In this document: positions 32,854-44,444 of the stretch, one piece after another
Numbering within the stretch: the stretch's first letter is position 1
Layout of the letters: each line of letters begins with the position of its first letter
Assembly (NCBI GenBank): GCA_002081555.1
Contig: KV920908.1
Coordinates: 1 to 64,000 of the forward strand
Direction: 5' to 3'
DNA: 64,000 nucleotides
DNA from: Protostelium mycophagum
Lineage: Eukaryota > Evosea > Variosea > Protosteliida > Protosteliaceae
Program-made: the position numbers and the translations under genes
Notes under the pieces: generated by a model
The model's input: only the letters and a program-made list of their open reading frames with translations
Database searches by the model: none
What the model was told of the DNA's origin: nothing

Positions 32854-34039
32854 TTATTTGTCGAGGATGGAAAGCTGGAGTCCAACGTTGGAGACACCGT
32901 TGAAGTTGACGGTGGTGAATCCGTTGGTGTCGACAGAGGTGGCGAGGACGAGCTTCAAGTTGTTGGAAACCTCCTGTTGCAGAGATCCGGTGACCTTTCC
33001 TTGTCCATCGACCTGCATGGTTCAATAAAATGTTGTAGAGGACGGTTTTCACCTTCAACTTGAAGGTGTTCAAGTTGTCGGGCTTGAATTGAGCTGCAAC
33101 ACCGAGCTTGGGTCTCTCCTCGGGGTGGGTGGCGTTGAAGGTGGCCTCAGCACCTGATCACGTCATCATTTTGGTCATTAGAGAGGACTTACCGACAGAG
33201 TACTGCTTGTTGATGACGTGGAAGAAGTTGGCTCCGATCTCGGTCTTGGGGGAGACAGCGCGAGCGTTGATGCGGCTAAGACATTAAGTACGATCTCATA
33301 ATGTAAAACAGACTCACGCGAAGGTACCGACGTCGTAGGCTGGGGTTCTGTAGGTGACGGTGGCAGAGAGCTCCTTGAAGGATTGTTCGACCTTTCCGAG
33401 GAAGTACTCAGCGAAGAGACCGAGGGCGGCAGCCTGGTATCCGAAGACGGCGGCAGCCTTGGTGGTGCTTCCCTTGGCTCTGTAATCGAAAGAGGAGTTC
33501 AGGGCGACATTTCCGTTCTTGTACTCGGCGGCAACAGAGGGAACAGGCTCATCGTTGGCAACGACGACAGTGCTGGTAAGCTTAAGACCGGGGGTCTGAA
33601 GATTTTTAGATCGATCTGATATGATATCATCTCGCTTTTTGTAAGAAGGACAAGAGTTATAATTTATAGGTGTTTCGGATATCTTACCTGAAGGGGGGAG
33701 AGGGAACCCTCAGCCTTCAATGTCTTGGCAGAGTTGAACTCGAGGAGAGCGGTGGCAGGGCTCTTGTTGATGCTGAAGTTGTACTTGGGAGTCAAAGTGA
33801 CGAAGGGACCGTCCTTGCGGAAGACGACATTTCCCTCGAGGTTCTGAATATATTAGATCAGAGATCTGCCTTGGAATGAAATACTCACACCACCCTGGAG
33901 TGTCTTACGGTTGAAATCGAGCTTGCTCTCAGTGGGGTACTCCTTGGTGAGGAGGTCTAAACTGCTAAGAAATTTCATATAAGACGAGGTGCTTACCGTT
34001 TGTGCGCTTGGTGAGATCCTTGTACAGAGGGACGGACAT
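32854..34039 (-). CDS. Mitochondrial porin (VDAC)
   Basis: Seven exons (33997..34039, 33889..33956, 33688..33843, 33318..33595, 33193..33275, 33053..33153, 32854..33012) give 295 aa in phase, close to the usual 283 aa. The N-terminus is MSVPLYKDLTKRTNDLLTKE, the start of the VDAC helix. Beta-strand blocks follow, such as PGLKLTSTVVVANDEPVPSV with the GLK-type motif, and the C-terminus GVSNVGLQLSILDK is the terminal strand signature. The protein forms the voltage-dependent anion channel of the mitochondrial outer membrane. Codon choice is rich in G/C-ending codons compared with neighbours, which fits high expression. The gene is divergent from MED10, with 279 bp between starts. Confidence 0.96.
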
Positions 34040-34318
34040 CTACGCTTGTGAGAACTCGATCCAAAAAATCAATATCGACACAGATTTTGTGTGCAGATGG
34101 CATCCTTGAGTTCTTTTCTTGGTCTACTCCTTAATAATTGATAAAACCTCAACTCACTTTGGTGATAGATGACGAACGGTCGGCTCGGTTGGGCAAAATT
34201 TGAATGTCTTTGTCTCTCGGTGTTTCACGTCGGGTACCACGGTTCTTACCGCAATTTGCAAATGTGTTGTAGATGTAAGAAGAGACATGGCCTGATCTGA
34301 TGATCTGTGATATAGAGG

Positions 34319-35047
34319 ATGGAGACAGGAGAGGATTTAACAGAGGTGTTGGAAAGCCTAATGAACACCTTATGGACAGGCATCGTGACAACAGAGGATT
34401 TTGAACAAGAGAGTCAACCAGTCTTGAATAACTCCCTGTGAGTGTTATAATCTCAAGTTACCTTCGATTTATAAAATCTTTCTGTTGTTCATCGACCATA
34501 TGTCGTGATATATTTCCTTTACCTGATTCCACCAGTAATTCAATCGTGGAACACTTGCAAAAGCTCGACTCGATGAAGACAAAATTCGATCACATCAATA
34601 TTCCTCTGGAAGTACTGCAATGTATTGACGACGGATTGAATCCAGACAAATATAGTCTCCAGATATTGGAGAGATGTAAAGTACAAAACGAAAGAACACG
34701 AGGAAAGATCAGACAACTGCGAAATTTGAAGAGGTTCGTAACCACAATCCATATGTTTGATTTCATCTACTTTGTACATTCTTGATACTTGACAGATCAC
34801 TCGTCGAAGAGATGGGGAAAGAGCTACCTGGGTTCACCGAGATGTTGGATAACTTTGATCTGGCGAAGGACGATGAGCCGGTGAGGTTTACATCATCTGT
34901 TTGGCTGTTGTCGAATTTTAGCCGATTTTTTTCAACATTTTTGTCCTCTAAATGTCCAGAATTTTTATTTATTGAAATGAAAAGGAAGAAGAGGTGAAGC
35001 CCATGAGAAAAACAGCAAAGCAAGAACACAGGACCATTTCGCACTGA
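34319..35047 (+). CDS. MED10: Mediator complex subunit 10
   Basis: Four exons (34319..34437, 34536..34733, 34796..34880, 34985..35047) give 154 aa. The start METGEDLTEVLESLMNTLW, the helix NSIVEHLQKLDSMKTKF and the family core NIPLEVLQCIDDGLNPDKYS match MED10/Nut2, whose signature is (I/V)PLEVI-YID-G-NP. A second helix (RGKIRQLRNLKRSLVEE) follows. It belongs to the Mediator middle module, which links activators to RNA polymerase II. Length is typical (about 135 to 160 aa). All introns keep phase. Confidence 0.92.
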
Positions 35048-35413
35048 GAATATACAAGAATTCTACCCAGCGCCAGCGCGGCCTTCGACTTCTATAAATG
35101 TGAATTCATGCAACATCCCATCTCTTGTCTTCTTTGTTCAACTCCACGGGATTGCTGAGAAAATCGGTTATGAATTTTCTTACCGTGATTGGCAGTTCCT
35201 TACCGTGTGATCCGCGTTAAGGAGAGTCCACGCCAACCTCAACATGTCCGTCAAACGTTTAGACGTCCACAAACAAGGCAGTGACAAGTGTATATAGGTA
35301 AAGTTCGAAAATCGCGAAGGAGAGCCACAAATGGAAAATCGATTTGATATCGTGACGGATCATCTCACAGATCACAAGTCCTAACCGAAGCAGACCTTTG
35401 GGCGTAAAGAGTA
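35048..35413. promoter_or_regulatory. Region upstream of the homeobox gene
   Basis: This 366-bp stretch follows MED10 and precedes the homeobox start. It has two CTTACCGTGA-type words near 35180 and 35200 and a CGCGTTAAGG. No exon is supported; a 5' UTR intron is possible. Confidence 0.4.
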
Positions 35414-37203
35414 ATGACTCTACCAAACAGAGTGGGTCACGACAAGCCAGATCCAAATACTTCTCAACATCCTCACTCCCACTTGCATTCTGCTCCTGAT
35501 CATGGATTTCCTCTAAATGCACCGAGAGGTTACCCAGGAATGCCACCAACCTTGCCTCCTTCACAAATGTCTGCTTTTATGGTGAGTGATTTAGATGGTG
35601 AGTGTCAAAGAGACACTGATCGAAACAAAGCACCCTAGTTATCCAGGTATGGGTTTTCCTCAACCTTTCGATCCAATGGGTACTCCAATGTATATGCCTC
35701 CTGTAAGTATCATTTCACCTCCTGATTTTTCTTCGCATATTACAATCAATTTCCGATCTCTCACGAAATGATCGACTTTATTGGCTAATTCCTGCAGTAC
35801 CCCATGTATGAAAATGCATACTCTTCTCATACGGCCTCCATACCTTCATTACAGCCCATTGGAATATCAACACCACAATCAATTCATCCTGAAATGCCAG
35901 ATAAAGGAAACAAAAGAAGTCACCAGGCCATGGAGATCAAAGATGTCACCGTCTCACACGAGATCCCAACATTGGGCGAGGTCATCATTAATTTAAAATT
36001 AAATTTGAATTTAACCGACATATTTCCAGGAACAAATCGCCGCACAGCGGCTCAAGCGTATGGTTACGAAAAACCACCGACTCTTCGGGCCTGTCACACA
36101 GATGATTATTCAGCTGCAGAGGGAGGGGGCCTTCCCCATCAATAACGAGGTAGAGAAGCACAAAGAAGAGAACTTTAGCTTGGACAATTTTCTGTCTGCT
36201 CAGGTGAGTTATAGACATTCTTCATGATAGATGTACATTGTTGCATGCGGATGATGATGGTGATTGACATTCAGGGAATCGGGGGTGAAGATGCAAAGAA
36301 GATGACAGATGTGTACAGATACGAATTCGCAAACAAACTAGAGATGACCAAAGCCAAGTGGGCGGGATTTTCAAAATTTGAATATACAGATTCAAAAATA
36401 ACGGTCATGTAGGTACCAGAAAGAACTCGAGAAGCTGACATCTGTTTGTCATGATTACAGCAACGCCGTTCTTAAGGTAAATCTTTCAACAATATCATGT
36501 GAAATAATGTGAGAAGGTGATGCAAGATCAAGAATCGGTCCGCATGATCACTGATGCCGAAAAAAGCATGAGATTACTGGCCGTGAGACAAAAGGTGAGT
36601 TTCTCTCGTTGTAGATGGAATATTCACGGAATTTTCAGTTCGATTTCGTACGTAATCAATTGAGACAACACGTCTACAACAACATCATAAATTTGGCGAA
36701 GCAATACAACCAGATAAAACCCAAGCGAAGGACTCTGCCAAAAAAAGCCAGCGAGATGCTGTCAGACTGGTTCCACAGTGTGAGCTTTTTTATAGAGGAT
36801 AACTATTGTCTATTTTGAATGAAAATAACATTGTAAAGCACTTGGGAGATCCTTACCCTTCAGAAGAAGAGAAGATCATGATGGCCGCACACATTGGAAT
36901 CACGATGACACAACTGGTGAGTTCATCTGAATGATCAAACCACAACGATATGTCATCACCGTTTTATTGACACTTTCTGACACGACACAGAACAATTGGT
37001 TCGGTAACAAGAGGTAACAACACATCTACATCTACACTCACATCTACAAAGCCCAGTGATTAAATTCTGATATCTGCAGGATCCGTTACAAGAGACGTTG
37101 CGTTGATGCTGATCGGGCCTCTGGCGGCAAACCGATGACAGAAGAAGAGCTCAACAACTTTAGACAATCAGAAGAGGCAAATGACAGAGAGATCGACATG
37201 TGA
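35414..37203 (+). CDS. TALE homeodomain transcription factor, PBC/PBX-like
   Basis: Eleven exons (35414..35581, 35631..35702, 35798..35980, 36030..36203, 36275..36357, 36413..36476, 36517..36594, 36639..36779, 36839..36916, 36991..37013, 37080..37203) give 395 aa in phase. The N-terminus is His/Pro-rich. The middle is helical and matches the expected place of the PBC-type partner domain. The homeodomain begins RRTLPKKASEMLSDWFHS, with the three-residue loop insertion DPYPSEEEK, and ends in the recognition helix NNWFGNKRIRYKRR. WFGNKRIRYK is the PBC-class form. The homeodomain spans four exons, including one of only 23 bp. By family it binds DNA with a partner TALE or homeodomain protein. Confidence 0.92.
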
Positions 37204-37402
37204 TTATGAGAGATGACCCAATCAACGAATAAAAATACTTTTTCCCATTAAAATACAGTTTATGTCAAGTGTTTCCATTTGTCTACAACTCGGTGACCTG
37301 GCTTTTTGTACCGCACGTCTAGGATGTCTATTCCTCTCTTCAACACCTGCTCCATCCTTACTGCTCGATCCTACATTCTTCAGACACCAGAAACAAAGAC
37401 AT

Positions 37403-39628
37403 TCAAACTTGCATCTTTTCATCATCATGATGATAGTCTTGTACCTCTAAACAGTCTTTAAGAAATATAAATCCTCACCATGCGTTCCTCTTCCGGCAGA
37501 TTCTGTACTTGCCTCGAGAGATAATTTAGAATTTCCGTGGAATTTGTTTGCATGTAACTGTGCAAAGTAAAGACGGCCGTCCCCACGTCAAAATCACTGA
37601 TTTTAGTGGAACCTCTCCGCTTGTTCATGGAAAATTCTGCGGTAGAGGCGATGAGCCTCGTGTCCTGTATGAAAAATCAGGGAAAATTCCGGGAGATCTA
37701 TTAACAGACTTACCGAAACGTTTCGGTTGAGCGATTTGGGGTTTCGGGAAGGTCTTTCGGGGACAGTGGCGGATATACTGTGAGAGATGGGGTCCCTCAC
37801 TGGAGTTATGTCATTTAATAGCTGACTGATAGACTCTGAGAATTTTCAGTCTGGTTGTAGATGGGTGAATTTTATATTCTTTTGTATATTTTTGATGAAG
37901 AATGATCGGGCGTGAGAAATCCGCAGCCAATCAAAAAAGATGATGTCATTCTGAACATATTTACGTCTTGAACTTGCAGAGAGGGTGAGGCTCCTCTTGC
38001 CTTCGGCTTCTTTGACTGACGATTTGGCCCTCGGTTTCTCCTCCTCCGCTTTCTTCTTAGACTTGCCAAAGAAGGTGGAAAAAGCTCGGTTCATCTCTAG
38101 TTCTTTCTGTATCATTTCTCTGCCGATTTCTACCTGTTTTTTTCAATGTTCTGTTGGTCTACAACGAGCCAGTTTCAAGTTGAATTTCTCGGAAAAAGTT
38201 CGGACGACTACAACGGTGTAGATACTCACTCCGGTGACCATATCTGTGAATTGTTCTATCGATTGTAGTTGTTGTTGTATGAACTTGGCCATCTTCTTCG
38301 TGTACTCTGACTCACTCTTTTTGGAGGACATTGAGTTGGCCACAGCTTGGATAAGCTTGCTCACGTGCATCAAGTTACTCTTACTTCTGGCCCTCCCTTG
38401 TGAAGAGTCCACAAACATTTTCTGAAGCTCTGACCAAAATTCAATTTTTCGGATCATTTTGGGTTTCAGTTTGTGGCACAAACTCGAAAGATTTTTATAG
38501 ACAAACAGATATTCTATCTCATCAGGAAAACATCATCAAAGTCATTCTTCACGTGATGTTTGTTCATGCGCTCTGCTGCAGACAAAATTCTGGCCTGCAG
38601 ACGACCACCGCTGCAAAGCAGAAAAAACACCCAAAGAGATCGTTTTTTCATGCATCAACATGATATGATACATGAACATTTTTCTGTAGCTTACTGTCTG
38701 GGATGATGTGGACAGGAGGGGAGATGATGAAGGCGGCGAAGAATCTAAGAAAGAGAAACCCAGCTACGACAAGTCTGTCCTCGCCAGGATACCGCAGCCC
38801 TACCGCCCTTCTTAATTGTGTGAATGTGGTCCGCAGTTCTCTGTTATATTGAGTGATCTATTGGTTCTATTGTTGTATCGTTGATGGATGCTTACATTGG
38901 AAATTCATTGATGGAAGAATAAATGTGTCCGAGTATCTCTCTAGTGTGTTCTTCTAATTGTGACTTGTCCGTCTTTTCGTAGTTAATCATGGTTCCACAG
39001 CTGTCATAATGAAACTCACATCGAAAGAAGCGGTTGGTAAAAGAACGACATCCCTGACAGGTCCCGTGAGGACTTCTTCCAAATAACTTTTGCCAATGAG
39101 TTCTGCGTGATATGTGATGAGTCTTGCAGGGAAATTGTTTGTCCGAAACAATGTACTCGATTGAGCTTGTAACCGTTAAGCAAACATTGTCGATCATGAA
39201 AAGAGCGAACCTGCAGAGGCAATCTCTAAATCTATACATTTTTGGATGAGATCTTCTATTCTTAAGAGCCTCGAAAAGATCATATGTATACTCTGGACTA
39301 AAACAGGAGCTTCTTCCGATTTGGAGCCATCCACCATAGCGGATAGTAGCTGAGTATATTGATCGTTAATCAGCATGAGACTGACAAAATCTGAGGCCGC
39401 TTGGACGATATTCCCGTCTTTCATTGCTGCAGCGTTCACGCTTCCTCGGACAGCCGTTGGTGGACTGTTAGAATTGCCATATGAAGGGCTGGGCAAAGAT
39501 ACACTCAGAGATTTCTGACTCGGCTCTCTCCCCAGGTACTCTACCGATGATAAAGACACTGGAGAACCGCCGAGCCTCTGCCCCCAGCGCTTATTTCCGG
39601 GTGACTCAATTTTGGAATAAATGTCCTC
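37403..39628 (-). CDS. RasGAP-domain protein (5' and 3' ends uncertain)
   Basis: RasGAP signatures occur in order. They are LLSAMVDGSKSEEAPVLVQS; then, after a 49-bp intron, STLFRTNNFPARLITY-HAELIGKSYLEEVL with the arginine-finger-type LFR; then RYPGEDRLVVAGFLFLRFFA-AFIISPPVHIIPD, which is the FLFLR motif; and NLMHVSKLIQAVANSMSSKK. A Lys/Glu-rich tail follows (FFGKSKKKAEEEKPRAKS), with two or three more exons (FSMNKRRGSTKISDFDVG). By family it speeds GTP hydrolysis on Ras-type GTPases. A first exon with ATG is not found; the frame begins at an acceptor near 39628. Joins around 39020..39060 and 38480..38690 are tentative. The stop is at 37403 or, in another frame, at 37222. Confidence 0.8.
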
Positions 39629-39832
39629 CTAATGCTGGCGAAAATGTTTCTCTGACGCCTTTCGGTTTAATCTGTGGTCCGAAAAAGATACATGACAGGT
39701 CGCATCCCTCAAACACAGACCAAAATGCCTCCTTAGTCCTTTTATTCGTTGACACTTCCACAGACAACGTTCAGAAGGCGAGGGTATTACTCTTCCTGAG
39801 AGGATTAGAACCTTCAGGCTTGACGAAGATCT

Positions 39833-42650
39833 TCATGAGTTCTTATAAAGTGGAGCATGATGGCTTTGCCGGAAGTGCGGCGTGGTTGTGCAACCACAGC
39901 GGCAGTGTCAAAATGTCTTAATAGACATACCTCATCCTCTTCTTGCATCTCCTCTTCGGCTTCGCCAGGATCACCTCCCTTCATCATCTTCTCTACAGCC
40001 TCTATTCCTGCCGTCGCTCCTTCACAATGTGGGTTGATGGACAGAGCCAGATTGAACCGATTGAGAGCATCATTGAATCTTGATTCAACAGCATAGACCT
40101 CTGCGAGTTTAGCATGGAGAATGGCGAGGCCAGGAAATTGTTCGCAGCGGGCTTCCAACCTTTGCAAAATTAGTACCTCCAAATTTAAAATCTGGCTGCT
40201 ACCACTGTGGAAGCAGCTACGGACAACAGATGTTACAAAGATATAACTCACAATTTCGTCGCTTCGACCATCTTGCCCTCTGCCACCTGAAGGTCTCAGA
40301 AATAACATTCTATAATTAGACCATCCACAACGAGTCATCACCTCTAACTGTGCAAGACCGGTGATGGCTTCTATACAATTGGGATTCATCTTGAGTGATT
40401 CTTCAAAGCATTGTCTCGACTTCTTTCTGCAAGCGGGGTCTGTTGGCTTGGACAGCACAATGCCAAGCAGAGCGAAAGACCTTGGGCTATTTGGTATCAC
40501 CTGAGCTTGTTAATATTATGTGCCTCCATAAGTTGGTCGCGTGTGTTTCTTGTGCCAAGGCACTGCAAACACGTTCAAACCCCACGGTAAGCGTGCGACC
40601 TCACCGCGATTCACGTTTACAATTGCAATGCTTTGTTCAAGACAAAGAAAAACAATAATACGACTTAAATTGGGAATCTACAACTTGCCTTTTTCGCTTC
40701 TTTGGCAACATTAAGAGCCTCTTTCACTCTGCCAGTCTTTAATAAGGAGTTCACCTTTGGTTGTCAGATTGTCTTAACCAAAGTGTTTCTTCGCCATCTA
40801 TAATTGCCAGAAGAATCGCTGTGACAGCTCTTTTCTCAACAGAATTTCAACACTTTTTGTAGTCGTAAAACTCATCGAAATGTCATACTTGGTACGCGAA
40901 ATGGCACATCGTCATCTCTCCCCTCTTCTGTGATATGTTTGATGATTTTCTGAAAAAGTCTACGGCTTCATCAGCTGAGCCCATGTTCATCAGTACTGTT
41001 CCTGCAGAAAATGAGTGTTAACAATTCATGTGACTGTGCAGAACCACACCAAGCGGATTCTGTTGACAAAGTTGATTTACATCACTAACGCAAAAGACAG
41101 GACGCAGTCTTTCTTGAAAAAGTGTGCTATTTTGAAATGATAGCGGTTTTATACACCCGGAATACATTGGACATGGGATGATATTGAATAAAAGCCGCAC
41201 CTTTCACAAAAACAGACATGTGATTCTCAGGGTCCATGTCAACTGTCACTCATCAATAAAACAGTTATCTACAACAAGCCAAAGGACTCACTCGCAGCAT
41301 CCGCATAAGTCACCGCTTTGTGCCTGTCTCCCTTCATCTCCCAATATAAAGAGTTACAAGACCAAGTTTCGCTGCAAAGAGGGTGACTCGACAGCATGTT
41401 GGCTGATAACTTGTTGAGCTCTATGGATTTTCCGTTGGCTCTGAGGGACAGGGCGTAACAATCCATTTTGTCAGTGTAATGTGTATCTACAACGCGTAAT
41501 CTCTCAAAAGTGGCGGCGGACTTGGCTGTGTCTTCCAAGAGGTACTCGCACCTGCCAAGAGTCACTTTGCGAGTTGATTGGCGGGAAATTACCTGGCGCG
41601 ATTCGACAGCAAGAATGTATTATTGGGGTGCTGTCTCTCCGCAGCTTCTAAATAGTTGATGGCACCTTGTTTCTATCAGTAACATTGTAAAAATCCACAT
41701 CTTGATGACAATAATAGTGCGATTCAAGACGTGTATTTAAATGTTGTTACTTCTTGCAGATTCAAATTCTACATTCACAGATTACAAACAATAAAAACAA
41801 CCTAAAAAATTTCATCCATTTTTCACCTTGATAATCACGTTTTTGTTGCTGTACAAAGGATTGTAATACTGGTTCCATCAGGTCCAGTACGGTTCCACTC
41901 TGACCGGCGCACAGGGTCTTCACCTCTGCCAAAGTGACTCCCAATTTGATCAGTTCGATCACGATCTCGACGGCGCTGCAGTTTTGTCTATGAAAAGAGT
42001 TAATGTGGTGTCATGATGTTAATAGAAACACTGACTTTACGGCCTCTTTAAAGTATATGGTGGCGTTCCTGAATGGGATTAGTAGAAGAACATTAGGAAG
42101 AAACTCACTTCACGTTACCATATCTCTGCATCAGCTTACCCATCCAGATGTTCATGGAAAAGGTTCTATATTGTTGTGGAATCCCTTCAAACTACCCAGA
42201 ATTCAGATACATGAAATGCACGAGATGTACCTGAGTGATGGCGCCACGCTGGTCTTTGAGTTCTAAGAGGCATTTTGCGATCTTGAACTTGATTAAAGCG
42301 AGGAGTACCTCTTCATCATCTGTTGATTTTGTGCTAGCACGAGTCACCGCTCTACGTTGTGTTCTTACTGTTGCAGCATGATTGAAGTGGTGCTTTGTGA
42401 ATTAGATTCGAAGAATGAAAGAATATACTTACGATCGCGCGGCGGTATTGCTTTCTTCCGACCAAAGCATCCCCATATAAAGCCAATAATTCCATTGTTG
42501 GTTGACCATTGGATATAAGGAAAGAACCCTATGAAATATGACACGCTGATTTTTTGATTATGTTAGACCCACCAATATCTCTGCGGATTCAAATTGAGAC
42601 TCACGGATGAGCACGGTCAACTGGCTTAGACGGTCCTGATCGAACTTCAT
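39833..42650 (-). CDS. Anaphase-promoting complex subunit 7 (TPR protein)
   Basis: It starts at ATG 42650 (MKFDQDRLSQLTVLIRESQF). Exon 2 (42433..42538) reads ELLALYGDALVGRKQYRRAI, like the APC7 N-terminus. Many TPR exons follow, such as KLGVTLAEVKTLCAGQSG, KSAATFERLRVVDTHYTDK-MDCYALSL, RCEQFPGLAILHAKLAEVYA and ALNRFNLALSINPHCEGATA. The C-terminus turns acidic (GDPGEAEEEMQEEDE), as in APC7. It is a scaffold of the APC/C ubiquitin ligase that controls the cell cycle. The stop is 39833 if the last small exon is spliced, or 39814 if the frame reads on. About 14 introns are seen. It shares a 105-bp divergent promoter with the FtsJ gene. Confidence 0.78.
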
Positions 42651-42755
42651 CTCTCGTGGAACCTCAAGCAAAAATTGAAAATGAACGGTGGCGGGAAAAT
42701 CACATCTTCACAAAAGGATGAAACCCAAAGATCACATCACAACAATCGGATTGTG
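42651..42755. promoter_or_regulatory. Very short bidirectional promoter
   Basis: Only 105 bp separate the APC7 start on minus from the methyltransferase start on plus. An upstream in-frame ATG for the methyltransferase at 42681 would shorten it further to about 30 bp. Confidence 0.5.
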
Positions 42756-44221
42756 ATGCAGCGGTTCAGCACCAATCTGACTCGTCCTCTCAACACACCA
42801 ATACTGACCAGGTCAGTTGTGATCAAAAGAATTTTCTGATCTCTATAGATCGTACGTTACAGGAAGATTGACGAATGGACAGGCCTCTAAAGTGACAGGA
42901 AAGAATCAATCGTGAGTGATCATGTATGTCCTCCTTCTAATCAACTGAAAAGGTCAACAATGTGGCTACGGCGTCAATTATCAGATCCTTTTGTTGCTGA
43001 AGCCAAAGCACAAGGCTACAGAAGCAGAGCTGCTTTCAAACTGATACAGATCAATGAGAAGAGGAATCTCTTTCAACCGGGTGGTGAGTGTACTTCTCAT
43101 TCAAACAGAAAAACATGTCCTTTGCCTTTATTCATTATCATTTTCTAACCTCATATTCCCGGTACGTCTGTGCGTTCATCGAGATCATTCAAATCATTAT
43201 GATTATTTGTAAATCCTCGCCCAGCATTTTCGGGCAAGAAAACACATGAAATTTGCTGTACAAGCCTAATACATATCATTTCCTGAACACGATGGAACAT
43301 CAACTGATCAAGACAAGCCGTGGTGATCGACTTGGGCTCTTCACCAGGGGGATGGACTCAGGTCACCACCAAAGCTGTAAACTCTGCGGGACACCTCATC
43401 GCTCCTCAAGGAAAAGTTCTGAGTGTCGATTTGCAAGGTGATTTTGTCATATCGATTGTAACCACAATATTCACGGTTATGTTCACGTTAATTACCGTGA
43501 TTAAATCAGATGGTTATTTCTTTTTGTTGAACATTATACTTGTTGCGCACAGCCACATGGCACAGTTCAAATAGATTATCTGCCCCAGTGCTTTGTCACA
43601 TCAGCATCAGTGATCCACAGCTCAATCTTCCAGAATGATGAACAAATGCAGAGATGGACCAAGTGAATGGGAGCGTATTCATTATGGGAGATTTTAAAGA
43701 GGATGCCACCCGAGAAAGATTGATCAAGAAGATGGAAGGGAAAAAGGCTGATGTGATCTTATCCGACATGGCTCCCAAATCGACTGGAAATCACAACACA
43801 GATCACTTGAGAATCATGGTATGGATCTTGTCTTTGAACTTTTTGTGATCATTTCAAACATGACATGTACATTTCTATATTTGTGCAACGTTTTCCTTCA
43901 TGATGATCACGAAGAATGTATATAGAGATTACTTTTACATGAATAACCAAGAGAAAGGCCTTGTTGGAATCGGTTGTAGCTTTCTCAGATGAACACCTAA
44001 AGCGAGGAGGATCACTCTTAATGAAGACACTCCAAGGTGGATCAGGTCTGTCTTTATAGATGAGGACTTCACAAAGAGGACACTGACACAACACAGAGAA
44101 AGAGTTTATGCGCATGCTGAACACGAAATTCACAACGGTAAAATATATGAAACCAGAGGCTAGCAGAAACAGCTCGTCAGAGGTCTACCTTCTCGCAGAA
44201 CATTATAAAACACAAACGTGA
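42756..44221 (+). CDS. FtsJ-type mitochondrial rRNA 2'-O-methyltransferase (MRM2-like)
   Basis: The start MQRFSTNLTRPLNTPILTR at 42756 looks like a mitochondrial presequence. Core motifs are TMWLRRQLSDPFVAEAKAQG, GYRSRAAFKL, then the SAM site VVIDLGSSPGGWTQV, VILSDMAPKSTGNH, GGSLLMKTLQGGS and KPEASRNSSSEVYLLA. The K-D-K-E catalytic set of this family is complete (RAAFKL, ILSDMAP, LLMKTL, SSSEVY). By family it methylates a U in the large mitochondrial rRNA. There are about seven exons; those between 43440 and 44110 are short. TGA is at 44219..44221. Confidence 0.9.
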
Positions 44222-44444
44222 TGGGTTCTTTAACTAATTATTAAAGTGTCCTCTGAGGATTACACACCGTGTCTCCTATTTCGTGACATTTGAGGCCCGA
44301 ATGCCGTTGACTTTTCACCATAGCTAACTTCGCATGGTTGATCACAAAAACATCAACAGCAACCCCACGACACGAACGAAAACTTACGTGAGTTCTGATT
44401 GGACACATTGTCCATCAGTGGTGTTGACTTTATCAGGAAACAAT

